A DNA stretch of 64,000 nucleotides from Chloracidobacterium sp. (GCA_016716365.1 JADJWM010000018.1:124001-188000); one strand, 5' to 3'. Positions 28,595-37,160 are shown, counted from the first letter of the stretch. The notes: a model not told the origin generated them from the sequence alone. A program made the numbers and translations.

Positions 28595-29971
28595 ATGAGC
28601 TTGCTTGAATCAAATCGGATCCAGCGGCCGACGCTTTCGTCCGACCTCGCAGCGGGCGGCAAGGTCTGTCCTGTCTGCCACCGCGAAACCCCGGAGGAAT
28701 TCGTGCCGATGTTAGTGCTCGCCGAGGACCTTCAGAAGCTTATCCTAGCGAATGCGCCGGATACGTCAGAATTCCAGGCCGTCTGCGCCCGCTGCGTCAG
28801 GCTGTTCGAGCGTGCCAAGGATAACATTATCCAGGAAGCGGCGATGCAGAAGGACGGCTCACACGTGCTGTCCACTCCGCTCCGGCTTGACGCCGATGAT
28901 CGCTATACGGGCAAAAAGATCACGATCGCATTTCTCGATTCCGGCTTTTATCCTCATCAGGACCTGACGACTCCCTCGAATCGGATCCTCGCTTATCGGA
29001 GCCTTCTCGAAAAGGACGGTGAGCTTGGCTCGCTCTTCCAACCGGACGTGGCCAGCTGGCACGGGATGATGACCTCGGTCGTTGCCGCGGGCAACGGGTC
29101 GTTGTCTAATGGCTTTTACCGCGGGATAGCCCCTGAATCCAACGTCGTGCTCGTGAAACTTGCCCGGACGGGAAGGATCACCGACGACGACATTCAGCAG
29201 GGACTTGAATGGGTGATAGCGAATCGCGAAAAATATCGGATCAGGGTCGTGAACATCTCGGCCGGCGGCGATTTCGAAGCGAGTTATCTTTCCGATCCCC
29301 TCTCGCAGGTGGTCGAGGAATGTTCCAGGCTCGGCATCACGGTCGTATGTGCCGTCGGGAACGCAGGCCATCTTCCCGATCATCCGGTCTTCCCGCCGGC
29401 AAGTGCCCCGTCGTGCATTGCCGTCGGCGGCCTCGACGACAACAACTCGATGAACCGAGCGCGTCGGGGAATGTATCGCTCATCCTACGGCCCGACCGTC
29501 GACGGCCTGCAAAAACCGGAGGTGATCGCACCGTCGATCTGGGTGCCTGCCCCCATCCTACCGAACACGCCGACTGCCCAACAGGCGTCGCTTCTCCAAC
29601 TTCTGGACGAGGCCGATGATGGCGATCTCCATAGCCTGATCCGCGAGCATCCCGGTGTGGATGATGAACTTGACGCAGCCCTTGACCGCCCGGTTCACAG
29701 CATCCGGCAGATCATCTTGCTCAAGATGCGGCGCGAGAATGTAATCACAAAGCACTATAAATACGTTGACGGCACTTCGTTTTCCGCCCCGATCGTTTCC
29801 TCGGTCGTTGCTCAGATGCTCGAGGCAAACCCGAAGCTGACCCCGCCCGAGGTTAAAAAGCTGCTCATTTCAACCGCCGAAAGGCTTCCCCATTACGAAG
29901 TTGACCGCCAGGGCTGGGGCGTCATCGACCCCCGGCGTGCGGTCGAGGCCGCCCTCGCCTCTCACAAATGA
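28595..29971 (+). CDS. S8 (subtilisin) family serine peptidase with N-terminal Cys-x2-Cys pairs, cytosolic
   Basis: A 458-residue subtilase. The start at 28595 is chosen because upstream sequence overlaps the divergent gene. The triad is Asp115 (IAFLDSGF), His156 (SWHGMMTSVVAAGNG) and Ser395 (DGTSFSAPIVSS), with the oxyanion Asn in VCAVGNAGH. Two CxxC pairs, CPVC (25-28) and CARC (64-67), could form a zinc ribbon. There is no signal peptide, so it probably works in the cytosol. A roughly 60-residue helical insert (TAQQASLLQLLDEADDGDLH onwards) precedes the Ser block. Substrates are unknown; the CxxC module may recruit a partner (inference). Confidence 0.88.
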   Translation: MSLLESNRIQRPTLSSDLAAGGKVCPVCHRETPEEFVPMLVLAEDLQKLILANAPDTSEFQAVCARCVRLFERAKDNIIQEAAMQKDGSHVLSTPLRLDADDRYTGKKITIAFLDSGFYPHQDLTTPSNRILAYRSLLEKDGELGSLFQPDVASWHGMMTSVVAAGNGSLSNGFYRGIAPESNVVLVKLARTGRITDDDIQQGLEWVIANREKYRIRVVNISAGGDFEASYLSDPLSQVVEECSRLGITVVCAVGNAGHLPDHPVFPPASAPSCIAVGGLDDNNSMNRARRGMYRSSYGPTVDGLQKPEVIAPSIWVPAPILPNTPTAQQASLLQLLDEADDGDLHSLIREHPGVDDELDAALDRPVHSIRQIILLKMRRENVITKHYKYVDGTSFSAPIVSSVVAQMLEANPKLTPPEVKKLLISTAERLPHYEVDRQGWGVIDPRRAVEAALASHK

Positions 29972-30088
29972 TCTACCTTCTCTGAGAGTCACGGCCACGC
30001 CTCTAATTTTCCATTTCGCCGGGTTTTCATCTAAACTATCTAGTTTGCAATTTTAACGAAAACTTATATCGGAGAATCGAGTTCTTTT

Positions 30089-30652
30089 ATGGCTATATCT
30101 GCAAATGACATTAGGAAAGGGATGGTCATCCTTCACGAAGGGGCCCCCGTCAAAGTGATGGAATTTCACCACCACACGCCCGGTAATCTCCGTGCTATGG
30201 TGCAGGCACGGCTTCGCAATCTGCTCACGGGAAATTCCTTCGAATACCGCTTTCGATCGAACGATACGCTTGAACGCGTGGTCTTGGAGCAGCACAAGAT
30301 GGAATACCTCTATTCAGACGGTTCGCACCATCACTTTATGAACCAGGAGAACTATGAACAGGTCGCCCTGACCGAGGAAGAACTTGGCGACGCAGCCCAA
30401 TGGCTGATGCCGGGCCTGACGATCGAGGTCGAGTTCTACAACGGCACGCCGATCGGCGTTCAGCTGCCGGCGTCCATGGAGCTGACCGTCACCGAGACCG
30501 AGCCGCAGTTGAAGGGTGCCACCGCCTCGAACTCAAACAAGCCTGCGACGCTCGAGAATGGGGTCACCCTGATGGTCCCCCCATTCATCGCCGAAGGCGA
30601 AAAGATCCGCGTCAACCCGGCCGAAGCCCGCTACATGGAGCGGGTCAAATAG
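30089..30652 (+). CDS. efp: Elongation factor P
   Basis: EF-P relieves ribosome stalling at polyproline stretches by binding between the P and E sites. The 187-residue length and three-barrel sequence are typical (SANDIRKGMVILHEGAPVKV, MEYLYSDG, GLTIEVEFYNGTPIGVQLP, RVNPAEARYMERV). The loop that carries the modified Lys34 (E. coli) or Arg32 (Pseudomonas) reads HTPGNLRAMV, so the tip residue is Asn33. That excludes lysylation by EpmA or rhamnosylation by EarP at that position. The family assignment is certain; how the factor works without the usual modified side chain is not. Confidence 0.96.
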   Translation: MAISANDIRKGMVILHEGAPVKVMEFHHHTPGNLRAMVQARLRNLLTGNSFEYRFRSNDTLERVVLEQHKMEYLYSDGSHHHFMNQENYEQVALTEEELGDAAQWLMPGLTIEVEFYNGTPIGVQLPASMELTVTETEPQLKGATASNSNKPATLENGVTLMVPPFIAEGEKIRVNPAEARYMERVK

Positions 30653-30699
30653 ACTGACGTTGGATTCATGCAACGGTTCGAAGTAGTTGATTACAAGAT

Positions 30700-30736
30700 G
30701 GGCTTTAGCTCCGATATTCGAATTGGGCTAAAGCCC
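30700..30736. repeat. Intergenic palindrome (REP-like)
   Basis: GGGCTTTAGC (30700-30709) pairs perfectly with GCTAAAGCCC (30727-30736), extended by a wobble and one further pair. There is no T-tract. It lies in the 130-base gap between efp and waaA. It could also act as a processing or transcript-end structure for efp. Confidence 0.45.
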
Positions 30737-30785
30737 GCAGATTTCTAAACCATATTCACCGCTGGCTGAACCCAACGGCATTTCG

Positions 30786-32105
30786 ATGTATCTTCTGTAC
30801 TCGATCTTGCTATCGACCGCCTTCTTGATGATGCTGCCTCTGTTCTTGTTGAGGAGTCAAAAGTACGCATCCGGCTTCAGGCAAAGGCTTGGGAACTACC
30901 CGGAATTCGATCAGGACGGCCGGCGAATCATTTGGCTTCACTGCGTTTCGGTCGGTGAGGCGAACGCGGCGAGGCCGCTTGCAGAGGCCCTGGTCAAAGA
31001 GTTCCCGGATCGACGTCTGATCGTCTCGACGACTACAAAGACCGGGCAGGAACTTTCAAAGCGAATCTTCGCCGAAATAGCTGATTGCGTCTTCCACTTT
31101 CCCTTCGACTGGCAATTCTCGGTGCGGAGGGCTCTTGACCATTTCAAGCCTTCCGTTGTGCTGCTGATGGAAACCGAGATCTGGCCGCGATTCATTCATG
31201 AAGCAAGACTCTCCGGGGCAAAGGTCGCGATCGTCAACGGAAGGCTTTCGGAACGCTCGCGGAAGCGATACGCCTGGGTCCGCGGCTTTCTTCGCCGTGT
31301 CCTGGCCGACATCGATGCCGCATTGATGCAGGGGGCCGGCGATGCCAACCGGCTCATCTCCCTCGGGCTTGCCGCTGCAAAGACAAAGGTCACCGGCAAT
31401 ATGAAATTCGATATTGCCGATGATGACCGTGACGCCGCGATCGCTGACGAACTCAGTTCCCGATTTCGCCTCGAGAACGGTCGGCCCGTAATAGTTGCGG
31501 CGAGTACACACGAACCCGAGGAGCGCTGGGTCCTGGACGCCTTTTGTTCGATCCTTGACGGCGAGGCGACGATAAAACCACGGCTCATTATCGCCCCGAG
31601 GCATCCGGAGCGTTTCGATGCCGTTGCCAAACTTCTGCGCGATTTTCGCGAGGATGATGCCTGCGAATTCAAGCGATACCGCTGGGTTCGCCGCAGCGGC
31701 GAGCCCGGCGAAACAGATGCCGCGGCGGACATCGTCTTGCTCGATTCGATCGGCGAGCTTCGGGCCGCCTATCGCCTCAGTGAGATCGCTTTCGTCGGCG
31801 GTTCGCTTATCCCGCACGGAGGGCAAAGCGTTCTTGAACCCGCGGCCGCCGGGAACGCGATCCTAACCGGCCCGCACACGTTCAATTTCTCCGAAGTGGT
31901 CACGGTATTCTCTGCAAATAGTGCACTTATCCAACTTCCCGAACTTCCGTCTGAGAAGATCCCGGACGAGCTTTTCATGCGAATATCAGACTTGCTCGAC
32001 GATCGGGAAGTTCGGGCCGAACTCGCCCGGAATGCCCGTTCGGTGATGGAAGCCAACCGCGGGGCCACGGCAAGAACGATGGACGAGATCCGCTCCCTGA
32101 TCTAA
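30786..32105 (+). CDS. waaA: 3-deoxy-D-manno-octulosonic acid transferase
   Basis: WaaA/KdtA adds Kdo from CMP-Kdo to lipid IVA, in LPS inner-core synthesis at the cytosolic face of the inner membrane. The 439-residue length is typical. An N-terminal membrane anchor (LLYSILLSTAFLMMLPLFLL) is followed by a GT-B fold. Recognisable blocks are IWLHCVSVGEANAARPL, the STTTKTGQ segment, PFDW, METEIWPRF, NGRLSERS and VGGSLIPHGGQSVLEPAA. Its presence implies a lipid A-based outer membrane. The GT2 gene follows after 2 bases, so they are co-transcribed. Confidence 0.95.
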   Translation: MYLLYSILLSTAFLMMLPLFLLRSQKYASGFRQRLGNYPEFDQDGRRIIWLHCVSVGEANAARPLAEALVKEFPDRRLIVSTTTKTGQELSKRIFAEIADCVFHFPFDWQFSVRRALDHFKPSVVLLMETEIWPRFIHEARLSGAKVAIVNGRLSERSRKRYAWVRGFLRRVLADIDAALMQGAGDANRLISLGLAAAKTKVTGNMKFDIADDDRDAAIADELSSRFRLENGRPVIVAASTHEPEERWVLDAFCSILDGEATIKPRLIIAPRHPERFDAVAKLLRDFREDDACEFKRYRWVRRSGEPGETDAAADIVLLDSIGELRAAYRLSEIAFVGGSLIPHGGQSVLEPAAAGNAILTGPHTFNFSEVVTVFSANSALIQLPELPSEKIPDELFMRISDLLDDREVRAELARNARSVMEANRGATARTMDEIRSLI

Positions 32106-32107
32106 TC

Positions 32108-33307
32108 ATGATCTACGTCTTTTACATTTTTGCCGCTGTTCTGGTCTGGCTCAGCTATTGGTCCTTTCGCGGCGGGATCGATTATCTAAACTACTTCAAA
32201 CGCGAGCTTGCAACGACGCCGTCGGACTGGGTGCCGATGGTGACGGTCATCGCTCCCTGTAAGGGCATCGACGAAGGGATGCTAGCGAATTTCGATGCAT
32301 TGCTCGGACAGGACATGCCCGAATTCGAGGTCATCTTCGTGATCGACGACCGGGATGACCCGGCCGCAGGCGTCGTCGAGGCCGCGTGGCAGGAAGCGGA
32401 GCGGCATGTAAAGCTCGTCGTTGCCGCCAAAGCCACAAACTCAAGCCAAAAGGTCGAGAATATCCTTGAAGGCGTTCTTCACGCCGATCCCCGGAGTGAA
32501 GTTTTCGTCGTCATCGATTCGGATGCACGTCCGTCACCCGGTTGGCTGCGGGCGTTGATCGCCCCGCTAAAAGATACGACGGTTGGAGCCGCGACCGGCT
32601 ATCGCTGGTTCGTCCCCGAAGCTCCGACGATCGCTTCGGAACTTCGTTCGGCGTGGAACGCATCGATCGCGTCGGCGCTCGGGTCGAACGAGAAAGGCAA
32701 CTTTTGCTGGGGCGGTTCGATGGCGCTTCGCCGCGATACGTTCATGCAGATCGGACTACGGGAAAAATTGCAAGGCACGCTTTCGGATGACCTTGCCGTC
32801 ACGAGGGCCATAAAGGGTGCGGGGCTCCGCATCCGCTTCGTGCCGCAGGCATTGGCGGCTACGGTCGATGGCTGCACACTTCCGGGCATGCTTGAGTTTA
32901 CGAACCGGCAAATGAAGGTCACTCGGGTTTACGCACAAAACCTTTGGCTCCTTTCGTTTTTCGGTTCGGCGCTGTTTTGCACGATCTGCGGTCTTGCGAT
33001 CGCGTTCTTGATACTTGATCCAACGGGCGGATCCTTGTGGCCGGCCGCGGCCGCAACCCTTCTGCTGGTCGCGGGTTTCAGCGTCGGCAAGGCATGGCTG
33101 AGGCATTCTGCCGTCTGTCTCGCCCTTCCGCAGCATCAAAAGGCGCTTCTACACCAGAGGAAGTGGCAATTGATGCTTTGGGCCGTCACTCCGGTCATCT
33201 TCTTGATAAATTGTATAAATGCGCTTTTTTCGAACCGCCTGGTGTGGCGAGGCATCGAATACAAAATGCTGACTCCCGAAAAGACGCTCCTGATCCGCCG
33301 AGATTAA
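32108..33307 (+). CDS. Membrane glycosyltransferase family 2 (ceramide glucosyltransferase/HpnI-like)
   Basis: A 399-residue GT2 enzyme with an N-terminal membrane segment (YVFYIFAAVLVWLSYW) and two or three C-terminal ones (LLSFFGSALFCTICGLAIAFLI and beyond). The nucleotide-sugar site includes VIAPCKG and the DxD-type VVIDSDARPSPGW. The acceptor and catalytic region has GTLSDDLAVTRAIK and NRQMKVTRVY, the layout of ceramide glucosyltransferase and the hopanoid enzyme HpnI. A lipid-linked acceptor is therefore likely (inference). It starts 2 bases after waaA and immediately precedes the hydrolase gene. Confidence 0.85.
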   Translation: MIYVFYIFAAVLVWLSYWSFRGGIDYLNYFKRELATTPSDWVPMVTVIAPCKGIDEGMLANFDALLGQDMPEFEVIFVIDDRDDPAAGVVEAAWQEAERHVKLVVAAKATNSSQKVENILEGVLHADPRSEVFVVIDSDARPSPGWLRALIAPLKDTTVGAATGYRWFVPEAPTIASELRSAWNASIASALGSNEKGNFCWGGSMALRRDTFMQIGLREKLQGTLSDDLAVTRAIKGAGLRIRFVPQALAATVDGCTLPGMLEFTNRQMKVTRVYAQNLWLLSFFGSALFCTICGLAIAFLILDPTGGSLWPAAAATLLLVAGFSVGKAWLRHSAVCLALPQHQKALLHQRKWQLMLWAVTPVIFLINCINALFSNRLVWRGIEYKMLTPEKTLLIRRD

Positions 33308-33367
33308 ATGATGCTATTATTAAAAATTGCCGGAGAGCGGACTGCCGCCGCGCGCGATAGTTTCAAA

Positions 33368-34726
33368 ATGCTTAGTTTCTTGGTTCGCAAGTCATTGATC
33401 CTTCTGGCTTTGGCCGTTTTTGTCTCGGCCGCCGCGGCCCAGGGACCGCCCATCGACGGAAAGGCCCCGGTCATCATCATTCCGGGATTGACGGGATCCG
33501 ATCTCTACAACAGCCGCACCGGCGAGCATGTCTGGTTCAGGCCCTCACGCTCAAAAGACGATGACATCCGGCTACCGATCTCACCGGATCTTGCCCGCAG
33601 CCGCGATCTTCTTGAGCCTAGGGACATCCTCCGCGGGATCAGGTTTTGGAATTTTGTCCCTGAGATCGAGATCTACGAGCGCCTTATCGGGGCATTGAGC
33701 ACGAAAGGCGGTTATCGCGAGGGCGACTGGGAACGGCCCGCCAGAGGCGGCGACAAGGACACTTTTTACGTTTTCCCTTATGACTGGCGGCGTGACAACG
33801 TCGAAAACGCGAGGCTGCTTGTCCAAAAGATCGAAACTCTCAAACGAAAGCTTGGTAAGCCGCAGCTGAAATTCAACGTGCTCGCCCATTCGATGGGTGG
33901 CCTCATCGCCCGCTATGCCGCGATGTACGGCGATTCCGATATTCCAGCCGGACGGTTGAACCCGGAATGGTCAGGGGCGCGGCATTTCGACAAGATATTC
34001 ATGCTCGGTACGCCGAACACAGGGTCCGTTTCGGCTTTGAACGCGCTGTTGAACGGATTCTCTTACATTGGCGGCGGCATCAACTTACCGTTTGTTAGGG
34101 ACATAACGCGATTCGATGTATTCACTTTGCCTTCGGTTTATCAACTGCTCCCGCATAACGGTGCCCTCAGGGTCTATGACGAGAACTTGAAGCCGATCGA
34201 GATCGACCTCTTCGATCCGGCGGTCTGGGAAACCTATAACTGGGGCATTTGGAAAGATGACGATTATACGAAACGATTCTCGCCGGATGAGGTCCGCAAT
34301 GCCCGAAGTTATTTTGACGCTGTTTTGCTTCGGGCGAAGAGGTTCCAGCAGGCTTTGAACGCTAACGGGCGGACGCGCGTGCCCGTGAAGTTCTATCTCG
34401 TCGGCAGCGACTGCAAGGACACGCTCAACGGGTTCGTGCTCCGGCAGGATGGGAGAAAGGACAGGTGGATAACCCAGTTCAAACCCGATTCGTTCACCAA
34501 TTCGGCCGGAGAAAAGATCACCGCCGAACAGCTTCGTCCCCTGCTGATCGATAAAGGAGACAGCGTCGTGCTGAAACGTTCGCTGATCGCCAAGGACCTG
34601 ACGGAGAATGGACTCGTGCTGCCGATCGCTGCTGAGATCTTCCAGTGCGAGGGACATACGAAACTGGTGACCAGCACGGACGTCCAGGACAAACTCCTCG
34701 ACCTGCTCGGTGCGGTCGCACCTTAA
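33368..34726 (+). CDS. Exported LCAT-like alpha/beta hydrolase (acyltransferase/lipase)
   Basis: About 452 residues from the start at 33368, chosen because it begins the signal peptide (LVRKSLILLALAVFVSAAAA). An ATG at 33308, overlapping the GT2 stop, is also possible. The fold resembles lecithin:cholesterol acyltransferases: VIIIPGLTGSDLYN near the N-terminus, FYVFPYDWRRDN, and the nucleophile elbow VLAHSMGGLIARY. The substrate-binding FMLGTPNTGS and a late His-containing segment (FQCEGHTKLV) complete the pattern. It probably hydrolyses or transfers acyl chains of envelope lipids in the periplasm. It is the last gene of a waaA-GT2-hydrolase run before the atp genes. Confidence 0.82.
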   Translation: MLSFLVRKSLILLALAVFVSAAAAQGPPIDGKAPVIIIPGLTGSDLYNSRTGEHVWFRPSRSKDDDIRLPISPDLARSRDLLEPRDILRGIRFWNFVPEIEIYERLIGALSTKGGYREGDWERPARGGDKDTFYVFPYDWRRDNVENARLLVQKIETLKRKLGKPQLKFNVLAHSMGGLIARYAAMYGDSDIPAGRLNPEWSGARHFDKIFMLGTPNTGSVSALNALLNGFSYIGGGINLPFVRDITRFDVFTLPSVYQLLPHNGALRVYDENLKPIEIDLFDPAVWETYNWGIWKDDDYTKRFSPDEVRNARSYFDAVLLRAKRFQQALNANGRTRVPVKFYLVGSDCKDTLNGFVLRQDGRKDRWITQFKPDSFTNSAGEKITAEQLRPLLIDKGDSVVLKRSLIAKDLTENGLVLPIAAEIFQCEGHTKLVTSTDVQDKLLDLLGAVAP

Positions 34727-34735
34727 CCTCCATTT

Positions 34736-35110
34736 ATGCTGAAGAACCTGCTCGATGCCGACGAAGAACCGGAACCGACCCCCGGGCCGGCGTCGTCGAA
34801 ACCCCATAGAACGGAAGTGATCGGGCTTTTCGGGCCCGAATCCGATCTTGACGAAACAGCCGATCAGGAGCCTTTTGTCCTTTCGAATTCGGCCCCCGAA
34901 TCGATCGCCGAGACCGCACGCAGGAGCGGACTTGCATGGTCAATGGGCATCGCATTCTTTTCGGCGGTCGTTTTCATGCTGCTGATCGGATGGGGTGCCG
35001 ATCTCCTCTTCGGCTCGTCCCCGTGGGGCAAAGTGGCGGGGATCGTCCTCGGTTCGGTCATCGGCTTCGTCCAACTCTTTAGGATCTCGTCGCAGATCTT
35101 CCGGAAATAG
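34736..35110 (+). CDS. AtpZ/AtpI-type ATP synthase accessory membrane protein
   Basis: A 124-residue protein with a disordered acidic N-terminal half and two membrane helices (GLAWSMGIAFFSAVVFMLLIGWGADLLF, then GIVLGSVIGFVQLFRISSQI). The G-x-G-D-x-LFG-x-S-PWG-x4-G block between the helices matches the AtpZ family that accompanies AtpI upstream of atpB. It begins 9 bases after the hydrolase gene. A role in F0 assembly or Mg2+ supply has been proposed for the family. Confidence 0.75.
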   Translation: MLKNLLDADEEPEPTPGPASSKPHRTEVIGLFGPESDLDETADQEPFVLSNSAPESIAETARRSGLAWSMGIAFFSAVVFMLLIGWGADLLFGSSPWGKVAGIVLGSVIGFVQLFRISSQIFRK

Positions 35111-35183
35111 GACTTATCCGCTCGCTAAAGGCCCCCCTCCGTTTGAGTATTAACACTTCAGACTGTAAAATTTAAGTTTCGCA

Positions 35184-35621
35184 ATGAGCGACGAGTCCGA
35201 ACCTATTGCACCGTCGGAAGCGACAATAAGGCCGATCTCACACGGTAGGATCCTGAAGCTCATGGCGGTGATCGGTGCGGCGGGATCTCTTACCGGTGCG
35301 GTCCTCGTTTCGGTCTCGTTCGGTGCGGGCGTGGCGATCGGCTGCGTGGTCGCGTTCTTAAATTATTATTGGCTCAAGGGATCGCTCCAGCGGATCTTTG
35401 AGCAGGCGGCGGCTACCGGCGAGCGTCCGCGGTTCCTGGCACTGCAATACATCACGCGTTACGTGGTCCTCGGTATCGTCGTAGCGATATTTTATGTGAC
35501 CGGGGCCGTTTCTATCGTCGGGCTGATCCTCGGGATGGGCAGTTTTGGTTTTGCGGTCGTTTTTGAAGGTTTATTGAATATTTTTAATGGCCCGGCATCT
35601 AGCGGGCAGATCGATCGATAA
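35184..35621 (+). CDS. atpI: ATP synthase subunit I
   Basis: A 145-residue membrane protein with about four helices (LMAVIGAAGSLTGAVLVSVSF, AIGCVVAFLNYYWL, YVVLGIVVAIFYVTGAVSIVG and LILGMGSFGFAVVFEGLLNIF). The family helps assemble the c-ring. Its stop overlaps the atpB start by one base (TAATG), which indicates translational coupling. Confidence 0.78.
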   Translation: MSDESEPIAPSEATIRPISHGRILKLMAVIGAAGSLTGAVLVSVSFGAGVAIGCVVAFLNYYWLKGSLQRIFEQAAATGERPRFLALQYITRYVVLGIVVAIFYVTGAVSIVGLILGMGSFGFAVVFEGLLNIFNGPASSGQIDR

Positions 35622-36520
35622 TGTTTTTATTAGCAGCAGAAGGCGGACATCACACACCCCTAATTGTTGAGTTCATCAATCATTACTTCGGTGAGCCGGT
35701 CTACCACTTCCAGATGGAGTACACCAAGAAGATCTGGGACAAGTTCTTTTCGAACTTTGGCACCGACGCCGAAGCGGTCTTTGGCCCTTACACCGTCGAG
35801 AACGCAATACCGTGGTACACGATCATGTTTGTGATCGCCTGTATCCTTTCGGTGGTGATCATCAACATCCTGAAAGGGAAGCTGTCGGAGGACGACCCGA
35901 AGCCCGGCCAGATGACTCTCGAGGCGGGTTTTCTTGCGATCAAGGACCTCGTTGTAAGGGTGATCGGCGAGCACGGCTTTAAGTATTTTCCGGTCGTCGC
36001 GACCTTTGCGGTTTTGGTCCTTGTCTCGAACCTGATGGGCTTGTTCCCGCTGTTCATGGCTCCGACCGCATCGGTGAACGTCACCTTCGCACTCGCGATC
36101 GCTTCTTTCGTCTATTACAACTATGTCGGCATCAGCGAGAACGGTATCTTCTCGCACCTCGGCCATCTCGCCGGGCCTAAACTGCCGCTGCTGATGACGC
36201 TGATCATCACGCCGCTGATCTTTTCGGTCGAACTGATCAGCAACATGATCCGGCCCTTTACGCTCGGCGTCCGGCTTTTTGCGAACATGTTCGCCGACGA
36301 GAAGATCTTCCTCGAGATCACGAACCTCTATCCGCCATTCACGCAGTTCCTGGTTCCGCTGCTGCTGACCGGCCTTGGGGCATTCGTCGCGTTGGTGCAG
36401 ACGCTTGTTTTCACTCTGCTGTCGATGATCTACATCAGCGAGGTTTCACATCCGCCGCATGAGCACCATGATGAAGAACATGGCTCGGCGGCCCACCCCG
36501 CTCCGGTCGAGGCCGTCTGA
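35621..36520 (+). CDS. atpB: ATP synthase F0 subunit a
   Basis: Subunit a carries the half-channels for the coupling ion and the arginine that faces the c-ring. The 299-residue length is normal. The conserved arginine lies in MIRPFTLGVRLFANMFADEKI. Other signatures are VSNLMGLFPLFMAPTASVNVTFALA and PLLLTGLGAFVALVQTLVFTLLSMIYIS. A His-rich tail (HPPHEHHDEEHGSAAHP) is unusual but known in some species. Genes upstream are atpI and the AtpZ-like gene. atpE follows after a 273-base gap. Confidence 0.95.
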   Translation: MFLLAAEGGHHTPLIVEFINHYFGEPVYHFQMEYTKKIWDKFFSNFGTDAEAVFGPYTVENAIPWYTIMFVIACILSVVIINILKGKLSEDDPKPGQMTLEAGFLAIKDLVVRVIGEHGFKYFPVVATFAVLVLVSNLMGLFPLFMAPTASVNVTFALAIASFVYYNYVGISENGIFSHLGHLAGPKLPLLMTLIITPLIFSVELISNMIRPFTLGVRLFANMFADEKIFLEITNLYPPFTQFLVPLLLTGLGAFVALVQTLVFTLLSMIYISEVSHPPHEHHDEEHGSAAHPAPVEAV

Positions 36521-36586
36521 GGCGGAGAAAAGTTTTGAACGCTCGCGTTCAATAGCCGGTGATCGTCCGGCAAGTTCGAAGAACAG

Positions 36587-36614
36587 TTGACAACTTGTGT
36601 TTATAGACTATCGG
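36587..36614 (+). promoter_or_regulatory. Possible sigma-70 promoter upstream of atpE
   Basis: A perfect -35 TTGACA (36587-36592) stands 16 bases before a poor -10 (TATCGG, 36609-36614). The long atpB-atpE gap makes a separate atpE promoter plausible, but the -10 match is weak. Confidence 0.3.
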
Positions 36615-36793
36615 CCGCCGCACGGCGGTGATCCGATGATTGAACAGCCCGCACGCGACAGGCGCGCTTGACTCTTGGGGAGTATAAAATCAAGCGAATA
36701 CCGGAAGCGAGGCGAAATAATAACAGGGTTCAAGTTGATCGAACAGGTTCTCCGGAGTTTCGTAAATATAAATAGAAAAAGGAGAATATTAGA

Positions 36794-37105
36794 ATGAACA
36801 AGTTGAAATATCTATTCTATGCCACGCTTGCTCTGGCATTGATGGCGATCCCGGCGATGGCCCAGGGTGCTGCCGACAATGAATCGACCGTCAGCGCGGC
36901 CAAGGCGATCGGCGGCGGCATCGGATTCGGCCTCGCGGCCGGTTTGGCCGGTATCGGTCAGGGACTGGTCGGTTCGCGTGCTGCCGAGGGTGCCGCCCGC
37001 AACCCGGGTGCTGCCAGTACGGTGCAGACGCTTATGATCATCGCTCTCGCGCTGATCGAGTCACTCGTACTGTTCGCTCTGCTTATCGTATTTGTTAAGC
37101 TTTAA
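36794..37105 (+). CDS. atpE: ATP synthase F0 subunit c with N-terminal signal-like extension
   Basis: A 103-residue c subunit, forming the rotor ring. The first 24 residues (LKYLFYATLALALMAIPAMAQ) form a signal-peptide-like extension seen in some phyla. Helix 1 contains GFGLAAGLAGIGQGLVG, and the polar loop is SRAAEGAARNPGA. Helix 2 has the ion-binding carboxylate Glu89 in ALIESLVLF. Gln56 lies exactly 33 residues before Glu89, and Ser90 follows it, as in the Gln32/Glu65/Ser66 set of Na+-coupled rings such as Ilyobacter tartaricus. The equivalent of Tyr70 is Phe94, however, so the ion is uncertain. A good GGAGA ribosome-binding site precedes it. Confidence 0.95.
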   Translation: MNKLKYLFYATLALALMAIPAMAQGAADNESTVSAAKAIGGGIGFGLAAGLAGIGQGLVGSRAAEGAARNPGAASTVQTLMIIALALIESLVLFALLIVFVKL

Positions 37106-37128
37106 TTTTGAGGATCAATTGAATTTCG

Positions 37129-37160
37129 CGGGCGGGGTCATTTGCCCCGCCCGTATTTTC
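37129..37160 (+). terminator. Rho-independent terminator after atpE
   Basis: CGGGCGGGG (37129-37137) pairs perfectly with CCCCGCCCG (37145-37153) across a 7-base loop and is followed by TATTTTC. It ends the F0 gene cluster, so atpF, atpH, atpA, atpG, atpD and atpC are not on this transcript. Confidence 0.85.

Noticed and set aside
27727..29971. Patatin plus subtilase as a CBASS- or gasdermin-type defence system
   Set aside because: There is no nucleotide cyclase, gasdermin, NLR or sensor gene nearby, and the patatin looks like the ordinary RssA type.
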